From Dryococelus australis (taxonomy: Eukaryota; Arthropoda; Insecta; Phasmatodea; Phasmatidae), in the NCBI GenBank assembly GCA_029891345.1, contig CM056994.1, forward strand, positions 224,990,991-225,054,990: a DNA stretch of 64,000 nucleotides, in the 5' to 3' direction. A program made the translations under genes and the position numbers. Position 1 is the first letter of the stretch. Each line of letters starts with the position of its first letter. Under the pieces are notes generated by a model. It was not told where the DNA came from. It searched no databases and saw only the letters and a program-made list of their open reading frames with translations. Positions 11,880 through 21,690 of this stretch are shown here, one piece after another.

Positions 11880-12400
11880 TTGCGTGGACGAAGACTCTCA
11901 GCATACGCGTGCGTGTGCGCTGACGAGAGTAGCTGCCACGGCGCAGCAATGACTGGTGTCAGTCGTGAGTTATCCGCGCTGCTGTACGCCGTCCGTCACC
12001 AGCCGTCTCCATAACGAAGCAGTGCTTGCGAAGTGACCGTGTCAGGGGGTTATCGTATCGGAAAGCATGGTGTTGCGCTGAGCACATGACGCGAGTGCCT
12101 ATCACGGTCGCAGCCAGCTCTGTAAGTTACGCAGCCGTAGCGCCACCACGCGTGCTTATCACAGCGAGGTAGTATCTTACATAAAGCTGCCGTAGCGACA
12201 CGCAAAGGCTCAGTGCAACCTGATCGGAGTCGGCAGCAACTAGCAAAACATCGTACACTAGGAGTGGGGCGGGCCTGACTGCGCCACTCTCTCGTGCCTC
12301 TCACGGTCGGGGCGGGTGGGGTAACACCAACAGCGCGTACGCGTCTCCCGATCGTGTTGGCCAGGGGCCGGGGGGTGGGGGCTCCTCCACTCCCACCACT
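11880..12400. promoter_or_regulatory. CpG-dense GC-rich island
   Basis: This half kilobase is far richer in G, C and CpG than its surroundings (acgcgtgcgtgtgcgc, ccgcgctgctgtacgccg, gcgcgtacgcgtctccc). Such islands in an otherwise AT-rich arthropod genome may mark a promoter or an exon-bearing segment. Open frames on minus (12050-12304 and 12301-12597) show no domain. Promoter function is inference; a GC-rich repeat is the alternative. Confidence 0.35.
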
Positions 12401-12649
12401 GTCACTATCAAAGTAAAAAAAAAAAAAACCAGCTGCCGGTCTTGTTCAGAAATATGTTGATAAAATAGAAACCACATTTTCCCCTTCTCCGAAATCATTG
12501 ATGGTCCCCCTTCCCTTCCCCCCACCATACAGATCCATTGACTAATAAAATCGTTCATGTGCATCAGTCGTTGCAGGAAGTACACTGAATCTTCCAATTC
12601 CCCCCAGACACATCCACTAATAATATTACCCTTAGATGCTCTGAACTAT

Positions 12650-12870
12650 GTCCGTACGTATGAATCCGCTACCAGTTCGTATTACTCACCTACGTGTCAT
12701 TTCGCTGCCAGATAGTACAATGCAGTTGTTTGGTTCCCCTCTTCCTCCTAGATCTCAGCATCCAATAAAGTCGCATCATTCTTTAGACGAAATATATCTT
12801 TATATATCAATCCGCCACCAGTTCGTATTATTTACCTATATGTATCAAACCGCCGCCAATATCCGAACCA
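12650..12870. repeat. two-copy degenerate repeat
   Basis: The word ccaccagttcgtattatt with its neighbours appears near 12810-12850 and, with a few changes (ctaccagttcgtattact), near 12668-12715. Both copies are followed by acctaYRtgt and a cgctgcca/cgccgcca word. Confidence 0.5.
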
Positions 12871-12940
12871 TTTTCACGCACTTCATAGCTTCCAGCCAAT
12901 AGAATATATCCATCTATGCGACGAACTATTTTCATTGTCA

Positions 12941-13060
12941 GAGAGTATAAATTGGCCGAATCAGCCTGACCTTCCACCATTTTGGTGTCTGCGATCACGA
13001 GTCACATCCGACGTCTTCAGGCTGCCGTCTCATCTATATTAATTAGCTCTCTGGTAAGTC
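12941..13060 (+). promoter_or_regulatory. candidate TATA promoter and first-exon splice donor
   Basis: TATAAATT at 12946-12953 is followed about 100 bases downstream by a strong 5' splice-site consensus (CTG|GTAAGT, GT at 13054). There is no ORF of note between them, so the exon would be a noncoding leader. A similar donor, CTG|GTAAGT with GT at 14563, lies 1.5 kb downstream, and an acceptor-like tttcag occurs near 16002. Together these could be exons of a host transcript starting here, but no protein ties them together. Confidence 0.35.
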
Positions 13061-14335
13061 CCATTTGTTGAACTTATCAATATGTCAAATGCTGGAAGAT
13101 TTTTTATTTTTAATATTAACACGTCAAAATCAATTGCCAAAAATATCCCAGGAATACCTGTGACCATATTTTAAAATTAAATAAGTGACGTGAATGTAAA
13201 TAAACACTGCGTCATGCATAATATTCCTTTTTAAACACTGAAACTTAGCTCAGATAGACGGGCTCCTTACCCGATGCGCGGCGAATAAAAATACCGTTTC
13301 TATGCTTTAGTGAGGTCGAAAATAGTGTTCGCAACGTACATGGTGTCTTGAAAGTAATTTTAGTGTGAAAAATACTGTAGCTGACGGTCAGCTCTACTTG
13401 CGGTATAATCGCATTTTTTAAATCAAACCTTTGAAAAAATCACCACATGTATTTTGTTGATTCCTTCATATGTCTTATTTATATAATGTATACAAATTAT
13501 AATGTTGCATTTATGTGAATAAAACAGGGAGCCAACATGTGCTAGGTAATGCCTAGTAAGAAATGTTATTAAAGTGAGTGTGTATTGGTTCCTTTGAAGT
13601 AATTTCATGGACATAGTTAAGCTTTGTTTGCATGAGAGAAAGCTTCGGGAAAGTTAGAATTAGCCGTGAATGGGATATAGGCAGCACCCTTATAGTCGGA
13701 ACGCACAACTGCTAACAGACCGTAATATTCAAAACAAATATACACACGAAACGGTGAGAGATGTATGCAAGGCGTGTGTCTTTGAGCTACATGTCAAATA
13801 ATATATCGTATGCACTGTCGAAACTCCCGCATTATAAATGTTGTTCGAGCCTGAATGTCTTTCACGGCCTACATACCTCATTTAAAAATTAATTCGTTTT
13901 GACAGAAAGCAGAAGTTTATGTAAAAATCTATCTGCCACTTGACTGTACGCGTAATGTTTCCGTTAAACATTAGTAACGCATGTTACAGGTTGGATATGG
14001 AAGAAATGTGTAATAATAATTATAGTCGTTCAAGTCCCGAGCAGAACAAGGTCAGTTATAATTCGTGTGCAGAATACCATAAAAACAGTTGTAGGGAACG
14101 CACTGACCCCAAAATAATATGTTTCATGAAAAATTTTCTTCGTTTGATAATTGAGACTGGGAAAAAAGAACACTACTGTGGTCCATATATTAACAAGAGC
14201 GCATATTACTCGAGCAGATTACCGTAAAAAATAATTTTGGTGAAAGCTTAGTGCATCATTGGAATGATATTGCATTACTTGTTATTTCTCACCATTTGCT
14301 AGACATGGTAGAAGTCGCCGTACCATGTGTGTCAA
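13061..14335. other. intergenic or intronic stretch
   Basis: No domain-bearing ORF or clear repeat is seen. A 95-codon plus-strand frame at 13940-14227 has no recognisable feature. Confidence 0.4.
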
Positions 14336-14339
14336 TTTA

Positions 14340-15115
14340 TTTTAAATAATTCATTAAACACGTAACCTTTTTCACTTCTATGCTTCCGCCCAAACCATTC
14401 TTTTTGTTATGCTAATTATAATGTTTTTCACTGAATAAAAATTGCGCGTGTTCGTAGATATTCTCCTGGTTATTCAACATCGAGCTACAGCAGCATGTTC
14501 CGTTGAAGACTCAGTCGAGAGGATCATCGCTAAACAGCCATTACTTCTGTCTTCTGTTTCTGGTAAGTTTACACAATTAGATTAAAGTTACTTCGATCCC
14601 TGCATACAGGGACGTTATTCCCGGCAGTAGCCAAATATAGATTTTTTTTTGGTGGTTGTTGGTTGGTTTTCTCGGAGGTCTTCATCTCATTACCTAATAT
14701 TTTCTGTCACATTTTGTTAAGTACGTAAGTTTTTCGCTTATATGATTCGCCCACAGATTTTTTTGTCATGCTAAATAACATGCTTATTTACTGATTAAAA
14801 ATTGTGTGTGTTCGTTGGTTTTTTCCTGGTTATTCAATGTTGTTTTTGTGCTTAGTGGGTTTTCTCGGGCGTCTCCCTCTTCGTTTCTTTATCTAATTTC
14901 AAACTCCCATTTAGTCCAGTAAATAAACTATTTTTCAATACTATGCTTTGTCTAAAAATTATTTTATCGTGTGAAATACAATGTTTATTTACTGAATAGA
15001 GATTTTTATGTTGTTTTGCAGGTTACCCAACGTCGAACTAACTTTTGCATGATCCATTGTCATACCTTGACATAACAGATTAGTCCTTCTGTTGTTACTG
15101 TTAAGTATATAGGAA
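14340..15115 (+). repeat. triplicated approximately 350-bp block with exon-like ends
   Basis: Three diverged units follow each other, each with a word like atttactgaWtaRaaatt, then tgttcgt or tgttttg, then a phrase starting gttattcaa or gttacccaac. The first unit ends at a splice-donor consensus (CTG|GTAAGT, GT at 14563). The third unit has ttttgcag immediately before gttacccaacgtcgaac (about 15022). The alignable core recurs at about 14400-14490, 14760-14840 and 14940-15035. The units may be duplicated exons of an unknown transcript or simply tandem repeats. Confidence 0.45.
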
Positions 15116-16076
15116 AAAATGTAATCACTGCTATTTTATGTAAATAATAATATTCTTGAAATTAAGGTCGTACATCGCTATGACCAGTGACATCCAGAGG
15201 ATTTTGGAGGCCTAGGGCAAAGCGGAATTTTCTTCACGCAAAATAATTTAATATTATTTATGTGTGTTTTTTATTCTGAATTACCAGTAGAAAACACATT
15301 TCTTGAATAAATTTTTATGGTTTTTCAAGTTCCCCATTTCTTATTAAAATATCATGAAAAAACTATACCCGATACAATAATTCTCCTGTTATAAATCAAG
15401 TCACGATACAGTCCAATGTTATCCATAATTTTATTATATGCCAAATCGTATACATTACTTTGTGAGTAGTTTCGCTTCGTCACATGGCAATGTCAGTAAA
15501 TTATACAGTGAAAATCATCCTAATTTTAATAACTTTGAAGGGAACCATTAATAAAAAGATGCCCTGGGTAGGACAACTTTAAATAAAGGTTGGTTAATTT
15601 GGAAAGGCAAAGAAAAAAAATTTACGATCTGGATGTAATCAAACATCTGCATTCTGCAACATAACGCAATTTTTTCTAAATGTACCATACTAGCAAAGTA
15701 TGAATTGTTATGACTCTTCAGAAACAATAATATAACCAAAGATTCATGTACTGGCAGGCAGATGTAATTTACTCCACATATTTATGAAAAATATAAATAA
15801 GGCGCACGAAATATTTTTTACTGCATAGCCAAGCGAAAATAAGTTTTAGCTAATGAAAAATCGAAGAAAAAAATTATTTGAAAGAATATTTTTCAAGCCA
15901 ATATTTAATTTGCCCATTCAAACTAAACTGAATGTAGGCCTAACTATGAATTTTTTTGTCCCGACATAAAACATTAATGCTTACTGCACATGTATGTTTC
16001 AGGTTGGTGATCCTCTGCAGCGCAATGTACATCAGTGCTCCGTTTATTCCTTCTACTGCTTCGTCGTATTCTATGG
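15116..16076. other. gene-poor stretch
   Basis: Nothing coding is supported. An acceptor-like tttcag precedes gttggtgatcctctgcag at about 16003. This could be an exon start; a MITE begins shortly after it. Confidence 0.35.
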
Positions 16077-16318
16077 TATAGGTTATTCACAGTAAAGTGA
16101 GCACTTTTGAATGACCTCTCATTTGGAACAATATTCAATAAATATATTTTATTGGAACCTTAGACGTTAACTTCCGAGTGTGGTGGAATATACACACTGT
16201 GTTTTTCACTTACATGGCAAAACAATTGTTTAAAAAGGTGGTTAAAGGATAAAAAATGACTGAAAGGAAAAAGTAACTAGTGCGTCAAAAGTGCTCACTT
16301 TACCGTGAACAGCCTATA
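16077..16318. mobile_element. MITE with about 30-bp terminal inverted repeats
   Basis: The left end (16079-16109, including cagtaaagtgagcactttt) is the inverted counterpart of the right end (16287-16316, including aaaagtgctcactttaccg). Both outer ends abut TA, as expected of a TA-targeting (Tc1/mariner-type) nonautonomous element of about 240 bases. Related single ends occur at 43489-43522 and 44766-44797. It has no coding capacity. Confidence 0.7.
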
Positions 16319-16339
16319 AGAACTATATCACCTACACTT

Positions 16340-16635
16340 TTTGTGTACGGGTTTTGCGGGCTCTCCTTTAGTCTCCACAACAAGGGGTTGCGCCATGAAT
16401 GCCAGTGTGCACATAATCCCCTGAAGGAGGATAAACAGTTACGTGAAAGACATATACGAGAAATATCGTAGATCGTGCACGAGTAATGTTCAGCAAGGGG
16501 CAACATCAACACAATATAAATTCTGTAGTGCGACATTCACAAATTTGAGCAATGCGCGAAGGCACGAGGTAAACTGTCAGTTGAATCCAGATACACGGTC
16601 GTACACATGTGAGGAGCTGTGTCATTTCAATTAAG
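16340..16635 (+). pseudogene. degenerate zinc-finger segment upstream of the PolB relic
   Basis: Two stretches have the same layout: YGFCGLSFSLHNKGLRHEC near 16340-16410 and YKFCSATFTNLSNARRHEV near 16525-16580, both ending in a further Cys. This is a C2H2-like finger whose first cysteine is lost (Y-x-F-C...F...N...RHE...C). They lie in different frames on the plus strand about 200 bases before the polymerase relic. N-terminal zinc fingers are known in some Polinton/adintovirus-type polymerase or accessory proteins, so they may belong to the same element. It could also be a remnant of an unrelated zinc-finger gene. Confidence 0.4.
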
Positions 16636-16809
16636 GCTAAATAAAATTCATCTTGCACTAGAATTCGAACAAAGTGCCTGGCTGAAACCTTATATCGAGC
16701 TCAACACAACACGTCAGGTTGCTCAGCACGATTTCAAAATTAATTTATTAAATTAATATATAACAGTACTTATGGAAAACTTATGGAAAATAAGAGAAAA
16801 TGACTACAA

Positions 16810-17570
16810 CTTGAACTGGTGAGCAACGAGAAGAGAATATAGAAACTGTTAGTCAAGTCCACGTTCCTCGACTGTGCAATTTACGAAGAGAATCTGGCTC
16901 TCCTCCATTTCAAATATGAAGAAATCCTATTTGACAAACCTATTTATGGAGGGTTCTCTGTTCTCGACCTGTCGAAAACACTTATGTACTAGTTACATTA
17001 TGATGTCATGAAGGCTCGGTACGGAGAAGACCTGAAGCTTTTATACATGGATACCGACTCGTTTATGTATGAGATACACACCCCTAACTTTTACAATTAT
17101 TTCGCCAGCGACCAATATTTTAAAAACGAATATGACACCAGCGCCTACTCTACCACACATCCCTGCTACTCGAAAAAAAAAAAAAAAAAAACGAGGAATT
17201 TATCAGCAAATGTTAAAAACAGAAGAATGGGGCGGGGACATTATAACAGAATTCGTAGGACTGTGGGTAAAATTTTATCTGTACAAATGCAGTGGAAAAT
17301 TTGGGAAAAGGGCCAAAGGCATACAAAAAAAGTGTAGGAAAAATTAAAAATAAATTCCAAGACTTAATTTCTGTTCTGGAAAAGCACTGTTTGATGAGGA
17401 TAAATGTTCGTATGATAAGGTCGCACCAGCACGGAATGTATATTCCAAATGCATAAATAAATTGGCCATAACATGGACAGATGACAAAAGCAGATAATAG
17501 AATATGGCATACATAGAGAGCTTTATGGATATAGCGATTGTGATATGTAATATATCCCACGATCAGCTGT
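16810..17570 (+). pseudogene. Polinton/adintovirus-type family B DNA polymerase, C-terminal part
   Basis: The translation gives, in order, LELVSNEKRI, ENLALLHFKYEEILFDKPIY, a GFSVLDLSKTLMY segment and LLYMDTDSFMYEI. It then runs through a DTSAY...HPCYS region, EFVGLWVKFYLYKCSGK and INKLAITWTDDK. This is the palm and C-terminus of the protein-primed PolB carried by Polintons/Mavericks and adintoviruses; DTDS at 17050-17061 is palm motif C with both catalytic aspartates kept. Decay is clear: a TAG at 16990-16992 replaces a residue in LMY-x-LHYD, another stop lies near 16840, and a run of about 19 A at 17173-17191 marks a frameshift. The exonuclease half is missing. Native function would be replication of the element DNA. 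Confidence 0.85.
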
Positions 17571-17574
17571 AGCA

Positions 17575-18270
17575 ATACACTGTAGCCCATGCAAGAGTAT
17601 ACATATCTTGTCAGGTGTGCCATTAACGAATCATAATGGTAGCTGTAGACCATGCAAGAGGACGCATATCTTGTCAGGCATGTCTTTGTACAAAGACATT
17701 GGAGTCTGTCCATACCAACCATCCACACGAACAGTTATTTTTTATTTTGTTTATCCATTTTATGCTGACCAACTTTATGTTAGATTGTGTGGTGGCACGC
17801 TGCAGCCCGTGCATCCTGTCAGACTTATCGTTGGCTAATCGAAATCGTCTGATTTTTGTATTCACCATTGATTTTACACAATTTTATTTTCGTGGGTAGC
17901 TATGATTTTTGGCGAAATATTTTTGGTCACCTTTTTTTCCTTTATTGTTATATATTATTTTTGTGGGCTGAAAGCCTACTGCATTGTCAAGATTTTTCGG
18001 CATTTTGCGCTATGTTCGTCTGCCTTGATTTGATGTGGACGGATAGGTAATTTTTTTACGAGTCTTTTGCATCTTTTCTTCACATAATTATTTACTATAC
18101 TATTTATGGGCTGTGTTGTCTTCCAGATTTTTCGGTTTTGCACGCAAGGTTCATCTGCTTACTTCGGTTATTTTCTCCAGTTATATTTTTTGTGGGCTGT
18201 GTTGTCTTCAAGAGTTTTTGTTCTTGCATGCAAGATTCGTCTGCCTTGCTTTGTTTTTTTCGTGGGTCCA
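17575..18270 (+). repeat. degenerate tandem repeats downstream of the PolB relic
   Basis: At 17580-17690 a unit containing catgcaagag and catatcttgtcagg appears twice, with a weaker third copy (cccgtgcatcctgtcag) near 17807. From about 17940 to 18260, three diverged units share gtgggctg, caagatttttcgg-like text, gcaaggttcatctgc and a tgcctt/tacttc end. No coding role is apparent. Confidence 0.5.
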
Positions 18271-19840
18271 CATATAATTTTTACAACACATTGTGTAACC
18301 ATTATTTTTAAACTTGTACATGTGACCCTGTTCGATATTATTTAATTAGTATCTTGTATTTGAAATTTTTTTTTCTATGCATCACACCGAGATCATGAAA
18401 GAATCACATAATACATTCTTCTCTGATGAAGGGAAATGATGTTGGAAATATGACTGGTAATGTTCTTAACATATGCATTTCCAGGGGGGGGGGATGAGGT
18501 CGGAATGTATAATAGGAGGCAGTTCTTTACCTCGGGGGTGTAAATTCTGAAGCGATTTCACTCCCCCTTCACCACTAGCAAAAATTTTATTTTTTCTGAA
18601 TAGACAACGTGATAGAGCAATATAATATAAAAGACCTTTTTTCTTTCGATGTGATATACTCATAATTTTACTTCCATAATTTCGTGTGAATAAGAATTGG
18701 CTTCTATGTTGGGCCTCCGACCCATGGGTTATGAACCATTCACAGGAGGTTCAACACTGATCCTTGCTGGAATTATGGATGTAAAATGGTGGTTTTATCA
18801 TACGTACATAGAAATTCTGTAGGTGACAGTGTTCTTACTATTCCTTCTCTCTTTTCTCTCTTTCTTTTGTCTACGCTGTTTTCTTTTACTTTGTGTTCGT
18901 TTGTCTGTTTTTAGATTTTTTGGTGGGTTGCTTTACATTCCGACGTTGGAACCCCACCCACGTAGAACGGTCACACAGTACTGGAGAAAAAAGATTATTT
19001 TTAGAAAAAATAAAAGACTATTATTTAAATAACTATATAATTTCTCAAAAAAAAAAAAAGTGCTAGCAAATGTACTGCATAGTCCCTGGTCCCAATGTCC
19101 GGGGAACCAAGAACATGGTCATGCCATGTGGGTTATTAAGGGGAGGGAGATGCTGGAACGAAAGAGGTCGACCACACACCCCCCCCCTCCTCCACACACA
19201 CATCCACTCGAGATGGATGTGGCATCCGCTCTCTGAAGATTGAGGCGCACTTGTTCCAGATGGAGAAGAGAGATATTTACACTGAAGAACACGAATTGCA
19301 AAAAAATATGTTGTTTGATGTAAAAAATATCCTTTTTCTTCACATTAGAAAAATATTATACCTGGCAAGCAGGTTGTAGAAAAAATTATAAAATTAATAT
19401 TTCCAAAAAATTAATTTAAAAAATTAAAAAGCGAATTATGTTTTTTCCCAATTACCTTACAACAAAATTCTGTTGAATATTTTTATACCAATAAGGATTC
19501 ATTTAAACATCAAGAGAAAATTAATTAATCGTATTGATAATTTATTGTACCGTTAATAATTTTTTTAAGAGAAAATATATCAATCATAATGAAAATAAAT
19601 GAGTAGGTTAAAATAAATAAAATACACAAATATTTTTTAAAAACTATTTATTTAGTAGACAATTAATACACAACACAATTATAACTTTTTTTTCAGAACT
19701 CGTGTAGTGCTCTAATTAAAAGATGGTTATATGCTTGGTTAAACAATTCTCGAATGATGGTAAGCATGAGCTTCTTGCGAAGTGTCGCACAAGTCTCCGA
19801 ATCGTAGTGATGACCATTGGTTCCCTATTGGTCATCCACC
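18271..19840. other. gene-poor stretch
   Basis: This stretch is AT-rich with a poly-G patch near 18484-18493 and a C-rich patch near 19180-19190. No ORF shows a domain. Nothing else is supported. Confidence 0.4.
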
Positions 19841-20660
19841 TAATCATAGACCCACAATGTATATCTTGTCCTTCTTTAACGGTTGACTCAATGACTTCTG
19901 CTTCGCCAATGGTGGAACAACCGTCGTCAGCAGGTCAGCAGCATCCACAGCTCCAGGAATACATGCTGCTCGGCGATGACGACGAATAGGCGCAGGTTTG
20001 TTTCCTAGGCTGGAGGTAGAACAATTCATGGTAGTGACTGACACGAGTGCCTGGCCCCGATGCTGTACCCTATGGCATCTGGTCGTCTGGATGGATGCAT
20101 CCTTCTTGAACCCAGGATGCTGGGAGCAGACTGACGATTTATGCCGCACCTGAGATTGATCCACGGCACAGTCCTGAGCTTGGTTGATAGCAGAAGTCTA
20201 GGCCGGTGAGATGATTTGATCCACAATTCAGGGTAGCTGCGTCTGCATCGTCATGTGGAACACGACGCAGTTCAATGCTCCTGGACAGTCCACTTGAATC
20301 TGTATTGATTCATAGACGACTCTAAAATGCGCGAAATGCCAATATTGCATGCCGCCGCCATCACAGGTTTCGGTGTAGGTGTGCCATCCTCCGCGATGTA
20401 ACTGTATTCAATGCTCCATGCTATCGTAGTCGGGATTGGTGCTTGTGTAAATGTTCTTAAGACAGAACATTGCCATCGTGACAAATTGACCACTGTGCCG
20501 CGACTAAATGAGCGCACGTATAATTTTTTCCCACTTATATGTATTACGAATGTTGATCAGGTGTCCCACCACATGGAAATTAAAGTTGTCTTATATTTCG
20601 GGTGAAATTGTGTCAAGAACGAGGAACAGAATTTGAATAACAGCTGTGCGTTCCTCCATG
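19841..20660 (-). other. GC-richer block of short ORFs beside the capsid relic
   Basis: Base composition here is closer to that of the capsid-like pseudogene at 21.0-21.7 kb than to the AT-rich flanks. Several overlapping minus-strand frames run downstream of the small family copy, including one with VVNLSRWQCSVLRTFTQ. I recognise no domain. These may be the decayed next gene(s) of the same element. Confidence 0.3.
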
Positions 20661-20698
20661 CGCATGTCCAGTCAGATTCTGGCCTACTCATCGACGAT

Positions 20699-20990
20699 TT
20701 AAAATTTGCTTTTGCACAATTCGCTCAACCGGTTTTTCTGCTCGGGTCCCACCTCGTAAACAGGTCCTTGTGGAAACTGAATCAAAAAGTCATACAGCAT
20801 GTTTCCCCCTAGATCGTACGGAATCTTGCCTTCGTCCCACTCCAGTCTGTAGTAGTACTTAGTCAGCCAGTAATACGTTTTCTTGATTTTTTGGCCCAAC
20901 AATTTCCACGAATAAGGGGGGCGGAAGGAGCGCATGTGCATCGTGCCATTGTCATCGTAAGACACTGCGATCTCCTTGAGCACGTAGTCG
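20699..20990 (-). pseudogene. small insect/virus-like family (FxPPxxW...WL...WxxGxIPY), second copy
   Basis: The minus-strand frame holds VLKEIAVSYDD, a FRPPYSWKLLG segment, YYWLTKYYYRLEWDEGKIPY and then QFPQGPVYEVGPEQK. The order FxPPYxW - WLT - (Y/L)xW-x-x-GxIPY - V-x-(K/P)-x-EK fits a small uncharacterised family widespread in insects. Its C-terminal Cys/His part is lost after the stop at 20699. A broken relative lies at 5301-5776. The copy follows the double-jelly-roll capsid-like pseudogene by about 25 bases on the same strand, so the two were probably neighbours in one element. I cannot assign an activity. Confidence 0.6.
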
Positions 20991-21009
20991 CTCTAGCTCT
21001 GGAAGCCTT

Positions 21010-21690
21010 GCAGATTAGAGTACATGCTGATACAAACTGAGGTGAGAAGCAGTATTCATACTGTTTATACAGGCTTCGCTTACCATGTTCACCAGTCCCG
21101 AAAAGCAGTCGTAGCTCACTACTTTGTCGTGCAAAATCAAACCGTTTGAAATTGTATTGGCAGGCATGTTTTCCTTCGAAATAATTTCTCTACGACAATC
21201 CGCCACGCCATTGTGAAATCACTCATTTTGTTTTGATGTGTCAAATACCAGCAATGTTGCCGTTTCATAAAATCTTTGTGGACTCACGACGGGGTAGGAC
21301 TCGCACCAGTAGCAGGAGGTTTGAAACTGAGTATACAGTAATACGGTAAAGTAAATCCTTCTTGGTCGAAGGAGGTGTTCAAATCCACATACGGACAGCT
21401 TTCGCTTTACAAAAATATTTTTACGTTCTGGACTTTGCAGGAGTCAAAGGTCGATTTGTCTGCCGAGATGTTGCCTAGCTTGTTCGTTTGAAATGTCAGT
21501 ACAACATAAAGGGGATTTTCCATGCTTGACGTCGTCTTCACGACCCAGTGGTTTCATGAGGCAAACGACAAGACCGGGAAAGTAACCAAACTCTAGATCC
21601 CGAAGGTTATGTCGATGATCTTTCTTTCTTGATGTAGTTCAGTAACTTCACACATTCGCGGGTGCTCGGAGTTACGTGGGGAACAAATCA
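21010..21690 (-). pseudogene. double-jelly-roll capsid-like protein, broken
   Basis: In minus orientation, a KLLNYIKKERSST-like segment is followed by NHWVVKTTSSMENPLYVVLT, then FQTNKLGN, a DSCKVQNVKIFL segment, CPYVDLNTSF, and finally NMPANT with GLILHDKVVSYD. The order (HW-V-K-T, P-x-x-V-x-L-x-FQT, C-x-V-x-x-V-K-x-(F/Y)L, YP-Y-x-x-LN, NxPANT, L-I-x-HDx) is that of the double-jelly-roll-like domain proteins found in insect genomes. These resemble the major capsid fold of Polinton-like and related DNA viruses. At least three stops or frameshifts interrupt it (for example after KIFL and after FAS). With the PolB relic 4 kb away on the other strand, it may be one Polinton/adintovirus-like insertion; linkage is inferred. 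Confidence 0.65.

Noticed and set aside
17213..17728. 171-codon minus-strand ORF opposite the PolB relic
   Set aside because: It is antisense to the polymerase C-terminus; the plus-strand text has the family motifs.
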